DNA from: Progne subis subis
Taxonomy: Eukaryota; Chordata; Aves; Passeriformes; Hirundinidae
Reading direction: 5' to 3'
Length of the DNA stretch: 64,000 nt
Assembly: GCA_022316685.1 (NCBI GenBank)
Contig: JAKJHU010000075.1
Coordinates: 1,612,001-1,676,000, forward strand
Shown here: positions 35,936 to 48,066 of the stretch, piece by piece
Layout: each line of letters opens with the position of its first letter
Numbering within the stretch: position 1 is the stretch's first letter
Notes under the pieces: model-generated
Databases searched by the model: none
Seen by the model: only the letters and a program-made list of their open reading frames with translations
Told to the model about the DNA's origin: nothing
Program-made: the position numbers and the translations under genes

Positions 35936-36698
35936 TGTGTCTTGGTTTGAAAGACAGCTGTCTGCTAGGGAGGGGCGGGGCCTCTCTAGGAATGGGGAAT
36001 TCCAATCCCTTCCCTCCAAGTTATTATAATTTAGAAGATTAAAGAGGTTTTTCAGTCAGAGCTATGGGGAAAGGAATAACAGTTCTTTACTAGTAAGTAT
36101 AACAAGGCAAACAAACAACAACAACTACAGCATTGATAATAAACAGAACCAGGAACCTCGAGGGGCTTTTTTTCACAAAGCCCAGGGCAGTCTGATCTCT
36201 TGGGACCCCGAGAGCACCAAGCTGGAATGGTGAAAACTCCCGGGCTGGTGGCTGGAACAGGCGAGGGTCCCCAGCAGGCAGGGGGTGTCCCGGCAAAGTG
36301 AGCAGTGCTGAAGGAGCTGCGACGGCTGGGCTAGGGCTGGCCCAGCTCCAGAAGGGCAGGCAAAGGGGGCTCTGAATCTGGGGCACTCCAGCAGATGATG
36401 GAAGGCGGTAGAACTCCCAGAACCAGGCCCTCCATTAACAGTGGACTCCTCACACAGCTAGCCGTCACCTGATCGTCCTCTCAGAAACCGAGAGCAGAAG
36501 AAACCACCCTCAGCTCCTAGAGCCCCTGAGCCTTTCCCTCCCCCACCCCAAACTAAGTGATCTACCACTCACCACTTCTTTTGTGTGGATCAAGTACCTT
36601 TTAAGCATCAGTATTTAGTCTTTTAGCAACTTATGGGGGGGGGGGGGGAAATTCTATGGGGAAGGGAAAAAAAACCCCAACAAACTTAACCCCTAACA
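35936..36698 (-). mobile_element. ERVL-like solo LTR (antisense)
   Basis: On the + strand the block runs from TGTGTCTTGGTTTGAAAGAC to CTTAACCCCTAACA. Read on the minus strand it begins TGTTAGGGGTTAAGTTTGTT and ends CTTTCAAACCAAGACA, an LTR pattern I associate with songbird ERVL-like elements. The middle is GC-rich, and a G14 run lies at 36637-36650. The flanking pentamers GTATG (35931-35935) and TTATG (36699-36703) match at four of five positions. The start could instead be 35938. No internal viral sequence adjoins it. Confidence 0.7.
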
Positions 36699-36703
36699 TT
36701 ATG

Positions 36704-36986
36704 TATATAGATAATGAAGACATTAACAGCTACACTAACTGGAAGAAAGCAGCCAGAGATCCAAGGTGTGTGAACAGCAATGCTTTCCCTGTGTATAGCC
36801 ACAATTCTTAACACATGTAAGGTGCTGCAGAGAAGGGCAGGAGAGGGTGGCAGCCACTTCAGCAACTATTGATGTCGGGAAGGCATGAAATCTGAGGCCA
36901 AAAATGTTGGACTGCATTAAGACTTGACAGCGTGTATTGAGAAAACATTGATTTCTTCACACAGTTAGTCTTTGACTCCCACCACA
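36704..36986. other. unique spacer, nothing seen
   Basis: About 280 bp of ordinary sequence between the LTR and the CR1 fragment. Confidence 0.5.
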
Positions 36987-37805
36987 GAGCAATCCAGGTG
37001 CTCCCCAGGGCTCAGTTTTGAGAAAAGTCCTGTTTAATATCTTTATCGATGAACTGGATGAGGGTATAGAAGACAGTCAGTTTCCAGACAACACCAGGTT
37101 GGGAGGAAGTACCGATCTGCTGGTGAGTAGGAAGGATCGGCAGAAGGATCTGGATGGGCCGGATCAGCGGGCTGGGGTCAGTTGTATGAGTCTCAATAAG
37201 GTGATGTGCCATGTCCTTCTTTTGGGTCACAAAGCCCCATGCAGCACCACAGACTGGGGGAAGAGTGGCTGGAAAATGGCCCAGCAGAAAACAACCTGGG
37301 CATGCTGATCAACAGCTGCTACAAGTGAGCCCATGTGTGCCCAGGGAGGCAAAAGGCCAATGTTCTGTACCAGAAACAGTGTGATCAGCAGCACCTGGCC
37401 AGTGGTTGTCCCCTGTAGTCAGTGCTGGAGAGGACACACCTTGAATCCTGTGTCCAGTTCTGGGTCCCTCATTCCAGGAAGGACACTGAGGTGTCCTGGA
37501 TAAGAGCAACAGAGATGATGAAGGGTCTAGAGAGGAGTGAGTCTTATGAGGAGTGGCTGTGGGAGCTGTGGTTGTTTGGCCTGGAGAAGAGCAGGTTCAC
37601 TTGGATATTCTGTCTCTCCACAACTCCTGAAAGGAGGTTGTGGGGATTGGTTTCTTATCTCAAGTGACAAGTGACAAGGCAAAACTAAACAGCCTCAGGC
37701 TGTGCCAGAGAAGGTTTAGATTGGATATTAGGAAAAATTTCTTCAGTGAAAGAGTGATCAGGCATTGGAACATGCTGCCAAGGAGGTGGTGGAATCACCA
37801 TCCCT
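36987..37805 (+). mobile_element. CR1 LINE fragment lacking its 3' end (sense)
   Basis: The sense-strand sequence enters in the RT region (GTGCTCCCCAGGGCTCAG; translation VLFNIFIDELDEGIEDSQ, then a decayed catalytic box FPDNTRLGG where the second aspartate is N). It continues through ORF2 C-terminal blocks and the GGATATTAGGAAAAATTTCTTC region, then stops at ACCATCCCTA (37805). The final 150-200 bp with the ATTCTATG-type tail are missing. CR1 copies normally lose the 5' end, so a missing 3' end suggests a later deletion. Confidence 0.8.
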
Positions 37806-40800
37806 AACTAACACCATGTTTTACTTAAATCTACAGAGGTGAAGGAAGAAGAGAAGAAGAATTTTATTAGCAATTCCTCTCATGCCATCTGGGAGTTATT
37901 AATATGTAAGCCCTCATAGTTTGACTGAAAAATTTAAGTGAGAAATAACTTCTTTGAAGCTCCTCTGAACTGCTATAACAACCAGATCTCTGTATCTTGG
38001 ACTGGATAAAGCCCAGATCAATTATTTCACCAGTGTGGGACAGGTTATTTATGCCCATACTGCTGAGTGGAAACCATCTTCATATGCCTAAAAAAGGGCT
38101 GGCTTAAACTTTCACTCTCTGATTAAAATAATACCAGAAACCTTTAGAGGAGAATTCAGCCACCTATCTTGGACACTTGTTTTAGGACCTGTTGCATCTA
38201 CCCTCTTGAGCTGTAGCTCTCCATCCCTCTGTCCCTCTTGCACTGACCACAGGCAACTCCCAGGGAGCCAGTCGAGAAGAATTATCTCCTCCAAGGACTC
38301 CAGTGAAGCACTCAGAGAAAATGCTAAAAAAAAAATCATGGATGAGGAAGACAAGAACAGTGGGCATAAAGATAAAGGGTAAAAGGGTTATGGCAGGTAG
38401 TTCTTCACAAAGGGAAAATATAAGCTGTGCATTCAGTCATTCAGTTCATTTAATCAAGTACAACTTCCTCCTATGCAGCACTGCTGAGTTTTCTGCCGGC
38501 GGCTTTGTTCTATTCTCCACACAAAGAGAAGTATCTAAGTTTTTCGCAGAAATAGCTTTGTCTGCAAATTTTTTCTGTCTTTGAATGCAATGACCAGAAA
38601 AAGTTGAAGCTGAAGCCACAGAATGGTGGCCCCTGTCCATATATTCTACCTCCAACACAGCCAGTGTGGTTTTCCTTAAGAATAGCAAATTTGTTATACA
38701 ACAAATACATGACATGCCTCTGTATGGCTTAAACAGCCAAAAATGCATGGCAGAGAAAAGAAAGAAAATGCTTAGTGTTACAAAAGCAATAGACCTCATG
38801 CTCAGAAAAAAATGTAAGCAATTTATTATTAATCTAACTGGTATTATTCTGCATGATTGTAAGAATAGCAGGGGAGTTTAATTGTTGGGGGGAAAAAATC
38901 AATCTTTTACTGGAATCTGAAGGATCAAGGCAAAACATGGCATTGAGCCCAGCTTTAATAAACTTCAATGATATATGAACCTTAATTTTTTTTAGTAGAA
39001 AGGTATTTTCTCTTCAAGTACATTATTTTTTCTTTTTGACAGTCATTTGACTACTGCAGAGCACGTAACACACACAAGCTCCCTTCTATTAATTTATTTT
39101 ATAGAGTATGTGGTGTCCAGTTCTGGATTAAGAAGAAAATTTTTGGAACAACTGAAATTTCCTAAATATATCCTAAATTTTGTTTAGAATTTTCTAATCC
39201 TTCTATGAAAAAAATACATTCATTAATTAAAATGTCATTTACAGTGGTATAATTAGCTTCTAAGGAAATAAATCCCCAGGTCTCGAGCTGTAAAACTTCA
39301 CTGCCCTTTAATATAATCATACCCAATATTTGATAGATCTGTGATCTTTAATTATTTTTCCAAGTCACTTTGTCCCAAATTTCCCCTGCATACTTTTTTT
39401 TTTTTTTTTTTGTAATGCTGGCTTATCTGGTAGGAAAATCCCAGCTGTTAAATCCAAGTACAAGTGAAAAAAAGAGACCTTTGCATTTTCCCATAGCACT
39501 TCTGCTTCTACATTTCCTAAGTGATGGATGAGGATTGGTTTGAGTCCAGGAGTTTTCCTGTGCACTATGCCATGAAAAGGTGGGGGTGAAACAAAACAGG
39601 AGAAATATCAGCTAGGTTTTGTTGGTTTTGACCTACATTTCCTTCTTGGACTCCCATTGTATAAACAAAAGTTTTGCCATTAAATTAGCTTTTGTATGCA
39701 GACTGCGAACCATAAAGAAGTCAGCTGAAACTGAAATATCTCTATGAACATATGCAAAGTTAAAATTTGTCTTTTAAGCATCTATAAACAGAACTAAATC
39801 TGCTATTTCCATTTTATTAGTCTTCCTTTTTCCCTTTTTTTCTTTTTTCTTCTCTACCCAAAGAAAAATATTTCAGACTACTGGACAATGGAAATTTTAG
39901 TAAATGTGATTCTCTGATTTCTTTTTGGATGGAAAACAAACCATAACCTCACAAATTATCAAAGAGGAGAAAAACACTTTCCTTCTCATTTCTGTTGCTA
40001 GCAGTTATAGTTGATATATTGATGAAATCTTGATCCAGGGGTATCTGTGCAAAAAAATTCTATTTATTTTACTGGGTGCTGCTCTTACATCATCTCTTAC
40101 ATTCATTGAGGATCCAAAAATGTGATTCTCTACTGCCAAGAGATGAGACTACTCATTAATGTTGATCTAGATGCCACTCTTTTAACTTCAATCTGGAGGT
40201 CCTACAACAGGAAAAATCCCTTCTTTGTTAAGTATATAATAGCCAGCGTGCCACAGCCAGTGACATTTCTCCTGGACTGCAGAACAAACACTATGTCCTT
40301 GGTTCTGCCAAACAGCAGAATTGTATGTGTTTGCATGTGAATTTTGTTATACATTTAGCAGACCTTGATATATCTCTAAAGCAAAAAAAGATCTAAATAC
40401 CAGTGTCAGTGCTTAAAGGCATTGTTGCTGGTACTTCACCTGACAGTGCCAAGCATACTATTGATTATACAGGTGCCTCAAGTGACTTGCAGTTTTGTTA
40501 AGTGATCAGAATAAAAACTTGTTCAATTTCAACTAGTTGGAAATGGCTGGTTGCTGCCCTGCTGCTTGGTTTCATTTTAGCATTAAATCAAAAAGTATGT
40601 GAGAGAGACTTTAAAGATTCTCAATGGGTAAAAGCTGTAATATGCCAACAGGAGTATGAATGACTCACAGCTATTTTAGGAAGAGCTTGATGCAACAAAC
40701 TTAAACCCCTTTTGATGAATTTATAACTGCTTTTATTTACACTACTACCTCCTGCTATAAAAACATGCAGGAATTATTCCATCATTCTCTTGCTAAATGA

Positions 40801-42159
40801 AAGGCTCACACAAACCAGGTGATTTTAAACTCCAGGAAAACAAAAGAGAGCACAAAGAAAGGGGGAAATGTTTTCCAATCACAGTTTTATATTAATTAAT
40901 TAAACCAACTGATTTCAGCTGATAGTACCCTCATAAAGTCTAAGGACACTAGCTGATTGTATTGTTCTATATTCTATTGTATTAAACAATTTCCATTTCC
41001 ATATAAACTGACCATAGTCTCGCAGTCTCTGTGATAATATTTTTTGAACCCAAAACTTTAGAAAGTAAGTTTTACTGCAGCTCATTTTTACACTTAAATT
41101 CAACTGAAAAAATGACATCATACTCTCACAAAGGCAATTATCAATGTTTGCTCCTGGGACCTTTGACTTTGAGCAGAAGTGAATGATATGGTTGTTTGCA
41201 TGCATAGTATCCTAATATTTGCACAGGCTATATGTATATATTTGGACAGAACTGTGTTTATACTGGTTCCTGTCTGAAGTGGCCAAGGGAAAATGAGTTC
41301 CCTTCCTAAAGCTATGCAATCATGCCAATGTTAAAAGATGCTGGGTGGACTTTGTCAAAGTACTTCATAGGTTTTTGGGATCTCAACCTGTTTCAGGGAC
41401 TCCGCTGCCTCAAAAAAGGGGTGTCTTTGCCTTGGCCTCAGACAGGCCCCAGGGCTTCAGGAAGAGATGTTTGGAGGCACCTCAGAGGAAGTGTGTACAC
41501 ACAGGCAGTGTGCACTCCTGCACCCTCACCTCAACCTGGGATATGACCGATTTAGAGAGAACCTTTGCATTTTCTCTAGAGGCTGAAATTACCTGTAATG
41601 TCTTACAGATTTAACCTGGATTCTGTGAACACAGAAACATTTGGGAATGGTTGGGGCCATGGCAGGGGTGATGCTGGAGAGGCTCTGGTGCCTGCTGGGG
41701 GTGCAGAGCAGTGCAAGCAGGAGGGACACCTGAGCCCCTGTTCCATCCACTCAGCCCAGCGAGTGCTGAGTGAGGAAATGAGCACAGACAACATCCCAGG
41801 AGGACAACATCCCAGGAGGTGAGCCCAGAGAGGTGTTCTGGGGCAGCATGATGGCTGGCTGTGGTGGGGGGCTCTCCTCTTCCCACTCCCACTGTGCCCA
41901 CCAGCTGGCTGGGTGTGCTTCTCAAGGACAGAAACCCATTATCCCGAACTTGTTAAAACTGTCTTTGTCTCCTGTTGGTTTATAATTCGCACAGACTGTG
42001 TTTACCTTCATCTACAAAATAAGGTGATATCTAGAGATCTGGTAACCCTGTAAGATGTTTATTTTAATACACTGGCCTTTTAATTCTGAATCTTCGAGAG
42101 CTCTCTGGGGGCCAAGAAAACCACAACAATGAAAATCAAAGGGACATGGAAATGTTTTC
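37806..42159. other. unique DNA, no gene seen
   Basis: About 4.35 kb. It contains an 18-base T run (39394-39411) and a tandem duplication of GACAACATCCCAGGAG near 41788-41820. Open frames near 38446-38799 and 41345-41925 have no recognisable domain. Confidence 0.55.
41788..41820. repeat. 16-bp tandem duplication
   Basis: GACAACATCCCAGGAG occurs twice head to tail, followed by GTGAG. Simple local duplication. Confidence 0.75.
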
Positions 42160-42645
42160 ATTCAGCTGGACCTGCTGGAGTGAGTCCAGAGGAGGGTCAT
42201 AAAGGTGATCGGAGTGATGGAACACCTCTCTCATGAGGACGGGTTGAGAGATTTGGAGTTGTTCATTATGGAGAAAAGGAGGCTTCAGGGAAACCTTACA
42301 GTAATACCTTCAGTACCTGAAGGGGGCCTGCAAGAAAGCTGTAGAAGGACTTTTTACAAGGACATGTAGTGACAGGACAAGGGTGAAGGGCTTCAGACTG
42401 AGAGAGGATAGGTTTAAGATTAGACAATAAGAAGAAATCCTTTACAGTGCAGGTCGTGAGGCACTGGAACAGATTGACCAGACAAGCTGTGGATGTTCCA
42501 TCCCTGAAAGTGTTCAAAGCCAAGTTGGGTGAGGCTTTGATCAACTTGGTATAATGAAAGATATCGCCCCTGCCCATGGCAGGAGGGTTGGAACGAGATA
42601 ATCTTTAAGGTCTCCTCCAACCCAAACCATTCTCTGATGCATTCA
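42160..42645 (+). mobile_element. CR1 LINE 3' part (sense)
   Basis: Starts near CAGCTGGACCTGCTGGAGTGAG and runs to CCTCCAACCCAAACCATTCTCTGATGC. It is about 485 bp of ORF2 C-terminus plus 3' untranslated tail, with an intact-looking 3' end. The tail (reverse complement GGTTTGGGTTGGAGGAGACC) places it in the same subfamily group as the copies at 46493 and 55966. The frames are broken. Confidence 0.85.
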
Positions 42646-44364
42646 GTGTCTAACAAATGTGAAAGGCTTCTTTACTGGTTTTTCTAGTAAGGCCAATACA
42701 GCACTTCGTCTTCCAGGACACTTCTTCTGTTAAAAACACGTCTGGGTCATTGGAAGAGGGATGTTCTCTCTGCTCCAAGACCCAATACCTGGCAGGGAAG
42801 GCTATGCTTTGAGGAAGGGAGACAAAACACTAGGGAGCTGTACCAATCATCAGGATGTGTCTAACCTGCTCCATGGGCAACTTTGCAAGCCTCCCTCTGG
42901 GCTCCCCAGGTGCAGGGAGTAGCACTGGCTCCAGGACCCAAACCTCCCCTGCAGTTAGGGGAAAAGTGTGCAGGCTCTGGGACAGATGCAGAAGGGCCTT
43001 GACAGAAGTGTAGAGGCTGTTTTAGTGCTAGAAATCAAAAGTTTTGGAAATTTAAGCTCTCACTGTTTCTTCTCGTCTATGAATGTTTCAGCTAATGGCT
43101 TTGGCAGGAGCAGGTGCCCAGATAGCCAAATAAAAGAGCAGCTGCTGGCCCCTGCATACAGCAGAGATACCCAGCCCAGGATGAAGAAATCCAAGGGACT
43201 GACACAGTTTAAAAAGTAGCTTTGAAGAATTGTAAATACATCTGTAAAATCTGTGGCAGATTATTTTCTTTGGTGTAGAAATTATGATGCTTCTTGTCCC
43301 CTGTTAAATCTTTATGTTGTTTCTGTTGCCCAGAAGGGCCCAGAGATATTTCTTTTTTAAGTGTGATATTAATAAAACAGAGTCAAAGGCACATTGGTGG
43401 TTTTTCTGTCTTGCTGCTAAATGGCTTAGAAAGCATTCAGCTCTATTTTTAGGAAAGAAATGCTTCTGGAGATTAAAATTCAAAGGATAAGATAAACAAT
43501 TTCACATAACTCTTTAACGTGAAAGATGATTTGTCGCTTCAGTGCAGGTTAGTGCTTTCACAACAGGCTGATGAAAGAGGCCCTCGCTGTTTTTTCCCTG
43601 TATAGGCTACAAAGGATCTCAGATGAAGCAACAAAATATGGAAAAGCAGCACCAATGTATATGGACAACAAAATTATACTCTGATAGTCAGCTGTCCCAG
43701 TTGGAATTAGATTCTATCAGATGTGAGTATTTCATAGTCACCAGCTTAAAGACATCTAGTGAAACAATTGAAGCCAATCAGTGGAAGAGCTGAATGTTTG
43801 TTTGTTTGTTTTTTCTCAGCCAACTAAGCCTACAACAAGCTGTATTAAGGTTTTAAGGGGGAAAAAAAAAATCCAAAAACCAATATATTTTTCCCTCTGG
43901 CAAACAGAAGGGAATGCAGGTACAATTTTGTTAGTGAGTGTGTGTTGCTGAGTGGTAACTTACCCCCATCTGAGGGAACAGAGACTCCTGTGGGAGGCAA
44001 TATGCCAGAGGACTCTGGGTGTGCATTTGCGGTGCCCTGGTCCGTGCAGGGGACATCTGGGAAAACCCCCCTCTTCCTACCTGGCTAAAGCATATTGGTT
44101 GGTGTCTGACTAGTTTAAAAGGTCTTTCCCTAAATCCCATCTCTAAGCTAAAGGCCCATTTGTTAAACACAATAGTCCAAGGGAAGCAGTAGAAGCAGAG
44201 CTTCATGCTGGCACCCAGACCTCCCTCACCTCTCCTTTTTCTTCTGATAGGCTATGGAGCAGATTGTTTCTGCTTTCTACTGCAAGCAAAGTTCTTGTTT
44301 CCTGAGCACAAAGGCATCAGTAGAAATTACAGCTAAAGCTCATTTTCTAGAACAGTGTTATCTT

Positions 44365-44590
44365 CTATGAAGAAATTAATTGTTCGGCTGGCCTACTAAT
44401 CTAGATGACAGTTTTATTACAATTAAAATATCACCTCTAGGAGGCCCTTTGTTTGCATTTGACAGATTTTATTGTGTTTATATAGGCTAATGAAGCAGAA
44501 TTAAATTATGCAGCTTATATTAAATTTTAATGACTGATTTATTGTATTTAAAATCCAAAATTTATCATGAATGATCTTTAATGCTACACA
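44365..44590. promoter_or_regulatory. candidate conserved regulatory element
   Basis: A compact AT-rich block of non-simple sequence with many homeodomain TAAT/ATTA cores (for example AATTAATTG, TATTACAATTAAAAT, TTAATGACTGATTTATTG). It also has a CTTTGT SOX-like site overlapping TTTGCAT, a half-octamer POU-like site, at 44447-44458. It looks like vertebrate developmental enhancers by composition only. I cannot test conservation here. Confidence 0.25.
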
Positions 44591-45380
44591 AACTACATTA
44601 GTTCACTGCTGGTTTATATTTTATTTTGGTCATTTGCCCAATTGAAAAAGGTTTTGTAGGCACACTAAAATGTGGTGAAATAATATCCAAATGGCTAAAA
44701 CAGGAAATACTGTCTTTAAGCATTTTAGAAGAGTAAAAATATTGTGATGCTAGGTCTAGCCTGTGCTTCAGGTCAGTGACTCTGATTTCCTGGTTTACTA
44801 TTGGTGATTTCATTGAAGTGCTTTAATTTGAGCCTTTGCCAAGCTGAGATCAGCTATCCTCATCTTTGTTGTTGAGATTTCTTGTTACTTATTGATCTAG
44901 CAAACTTTGTTATTCCCCATTAAACATGCTGCTCACGTGATCCCTACTGCATACAGTATTCCATAAAAAGGAACGCTGAGTACTCAGGTTTCCGTGTAAG
45001 TACAGAGCTGATCACCTATAAACCTGAGGGTAATCTGATGCACATAAATCTTTGTGGTTTCTGATCTTAGAATTACTCTGAGTTTACTTTAGGTTTCTGT
45101 CCCATAAATGCTACAGCTCATCTCATTGCTCCGTGTTTCTTCCTTCATTAACAGAGAGAATTGGATGCGTGGTGAGATTCACCGGATCTGTATTTTAGAT
45201 GTTGCCTTTTGGGGGGTGCTGTAATACTTCTACTCCTTTCCACATTGAGGAAACCAAAGCTGATTAGTTGAGAGATAGAAGACATCTACAGTGCAGGTAA
45301 CTGTTTAGTCAGACCAATCCCATGGCTAATATCTGAAATATTGCTTAAATATGTTCCAGTCACTATGAATACTGGCACTG

Positions 45381-45480
45381 TTTGGTGTTTGTTTTTTGGG
45401 TTTGTTTGTTTGTTTGTTTTTGTTTGTTTGTTTTGTTGTTGTTGGTTGGTTTTGTTTGGTTTTTGGGTTTTTTTGTCTTT
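45381..45480. repeat. TTTG-rich simple repeat
   Basis: TTTGTTTGTTTGTTTGTTTT and TTGTTGTTGTTGGTTGG units; the reverse complement of the CAAA tracts seen elsewhere. It is the only clear tract of this class with the T/G strand on +, apart from a short one at 30772. Confidence 0.75.
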
Positions 45481-45672
45481 TGTCAATAAAAGCATAAAAG
45501 AAGGGCTTGGGAATTTATTTTTTTTTTTAAATCAACCCCAAAAACAAATAACAAGAATCATAGTTATTAGGGTATATCAGACAACTCTATGAGTCCTTAA
45601 GCAGTCCAAGAAGTGCTATTTAAGAATTGTACTTTTGCTGAAAATTTTACTTTTAGGATATAAATCCAGTAT

Positions 45673-45822
45673 GTAGACGTAGACGTAGACGTAGACGTAG
45701 ACGTAGATGTAGATGTAGATGTAGATGTAGATGTAGATGTAGATGTAGATGTAGATGTAGATGTAGATGTAGATGTAGATGTAGATGTAGATGTAGATGT
45801 AGATGTAGATGTAGATGTAGAT
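45673..45822. repeat. hexamer array: 5 GTAGAC then 20 GTAGAT units
   Basis: Twenty-five head-to-tail 6-bp units with no indel: GTAGAC x5 at 45673-45702, then GTAGAT x20 at 45703-45822, ending at GTATCC. The switch is a single C-to-T change that removes a CpG (GACGTA to GATGTA). All frames stay open, giving Ser-Thr and His-Leu dipeptide runs on the minus strand (45597-45848, 45653-45865). These are by-products and not proteins. Confidence 0.95.
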
Positions 45823-46492
45823 GTATCCAGTTTGAATCCGATAACCAACCTGGCCAGGGAAACAACAGAAGAATTTCAGAAAATCATTTTCTTTTTTTAA
45901 TAACAGTACTTGGTGAACTCATGACATCACTGCTTCACTTTCCTTTGTAGTATTGCTCTATCTTCATCTTGGCTTTCCATTTTGGCTATTAGCTCACAGA
46001 CATATATTGTTTCTTATGTAATACTATTGGGAAAGAAACCTATCAGAGTTGATTTTCTGCTCAGTTGTTGAAACAGTATGACCAAGGGAATTACTTAAAT
46101 TATTTCCGTGATCAAATGTATTGTTTAATGACACAGATGTTTGTGGGTATGAGTAAACTGGAACTAGGAGCCAGCTTTAAGTTTCTAGGACTTTCTGCAG
46201 GATGACGGGTTTCACTACCTTGTCCTTCAGTTCTCAGCTGTGTGTAGGGATTTCTCTTGCCTGTGGGTGACATCCACCAGTTTCATCAGCAGAAATCTTC
46301 ATGAAATCTTCGAGACTCAAATGTGCCAATATGAAGTTCAATTTAGTGTAAAGAAAGATCAGTAACTTTCATCTCTTTTTGGTGTGTCAGTTTTCATCTA
46401 TTTGAACTGTAGAAAAATAGGTCTACAAAGGAAGCAAGGTGGGAATAGGCTTCTGGCAGATTGGTCCTACTTGTTGCTAATTCAGTGTTTCA

Positions 46493-46636
46493 ATCATAGA
46501 ATCACAGAATGGTTTGGATTGGAAGGGACCTTAAAGATCATCTTGTTCCAGTGGCCCTGGAATGGGCAGGGACAGCTTTCACTAGACCAGCTTGCACAGA
46601 TCTCCTTCCAACCTGGCCTTGAGCACTTCCACAAGT
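46493..46636 (-). mobile_element. CR1 LINE 3' end (antisense)
   Basis: ATCATAGAATCACAGAAT opens a 144-bp CR1 3' end with GGTTTGGATTGGAAGGGACC and a GAGCACTTCCAC end. Severely 5'-truncated copy. Confidence 0.85.
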
Positions 46637-47599
46637 TTAGCCATGGAAAACATGTAGGCTCACAGACTTGTTAAGTACCAAAGGTGTACTGAGATTTGGT
46701 AACTGCCATGCATCAGAGTAGAGAATCCCAGCAAATGGGATCCTCTTTAAAATACAGAGACTGATTTTGAAATACCTAGGTTTTGCTTCTGATACAAGGA
46801 GCAGCTGTGCCGGGACATGAAATTTCAACAGGAATTTTCCTCTGCATGACTCATTTGAGGAAATCACACTTCTCCCTCACAGAAATTCCAGTGAGAAAAA
46901 TTAACACACCATGTTAGAATGCACAGAACTCAATAATAAAAAATACAGTTGCCTCAATATACCATAGTTATCTTCCCTAAAATAAAAGTGACAGGTTATT
47001 GTCACCATAGCAAAGGGCCTAGACCAAAGCCCCATATGTTGCTGCTTTCAAAGTTTCTAGCCTGAGGGTCGACTCATATCTCTAGGACATGTCCAGGGTC
47101 TTGCCAATGGACTGCATGAAGAGCCCAAAAGCCCCAATAGTCCTGGAAAGCTCATTAGTGTTGAATATGAGCTGCCATTGGAGTCTCTCATATTAAAAAA
47201 AAAAAAAAAATCAAAAAAAAAAAATCAAAAAATACTAATATGCCTTTTAGTATAGTAAAAATATATTTCCTCCCTGGAGCAGCATAACCTGTATCTTGCT
47301 CTTTGACTTGTCTGGCTTCTGTCCTTTTTTGCTTTTCTTGAACCTCAGTGAGCCTTAAAAGCAAACTTGGTCTATTGTGCTAATGGTGTTGGTAAATAGT
47401 GTAAATGGTGTCGGTAAATAGTGACCAGGTAAACTGTTCTATGTTGCAGCAGATAAGTTGTTTTTTAAAGTTTGTATCAGTTTACACTGTAGAAAAATAT
47501 GACGAATTTGTGACAAAGAAAGAAAAGGGTTCTTTCTGTGAGCTTGTGTAAAAAATGGATCTTGCCTCTGTGTATGGATTAGCTATAAATTGGATACTC
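46637..47599. other. unique DNA, no gene seen
   Basis: About 960 bp. It contains an A17 and A10 pair separated by TC near 47194-47224. Nothing else recognised. Confidence 0.5.
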
Positions 47600-48066
47600 A
47601 AGTAAGGTCCAGAAGCTACAGGAGAGGGTCCAGCAGAAGGACATAAAGAAGATTAAAGGTCTGGGACATCTCTCTTGAGGAGGCCTTTTTAGTCTGGAGA
47701 AGACTGAGAGGAGATCCCATTAATGCATGTAAATATCTCAAAGGTGGATGCTAAGAGGATGGTGCCAGATTCTTTTCAGTGGTGCCCAGAGACAGGACAA
47801 GGAGCAATGGCCATAAACTAAAACACAAGAAATTTCACCTCAACATGAGGAAGAACTTCTTTTCACTGAGGGTGACCAATCCCTGGAACAGGCTGCCCAG
47901 GGAAGTAATGGAATATTCCTCTTCAAAGATATTTAAAACCCACCTGGATACATTCCTGTGTCCCCTGTGTCAGGTAATCCTGTCTTGGGGGTGGTTGGAC
48001 TAGATTATCTCCAGAGTTCTCTGCCAGCCTTAACAAGTCTGTGATTCTCTGTGATTCTCTGTGATT
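47600..48066 (+). mobile_element. CR1 LINE 3' part with tail repeat (sense)
   Basis: Starts near AAGGTCCAGAAGCTACAGG and ends in three imperfect TCTGTGATTC units (48039-48064), the variable tail of CR1. A 74-codon + frame (47779-48003) encodes the end of ORF2 with [15 protein letters not shown] and [15 protein letters not shown]. It is a fragment, not a gene. Confidence 0.85.

Larger units (their letters stand above)
42646..46492. other. unique DNA with TTTG and hexamer repeats
   Basis: About 3.85 kb. It holds a block near 44370-44590 rich in TAAT cores (see separate entry), a TTTG tract (45381-45480) and a hexamer array (45673-45822). No supported gene. Confidence 0.5.

Noticed and set aside
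45597..45865. Ser-Thr and His-Leu dipeptide repeat proteins on the minus strand
   Set aside because: Direct translation of the GTAGAY hexamer array. A hexamer without stop codons is open in every frame.
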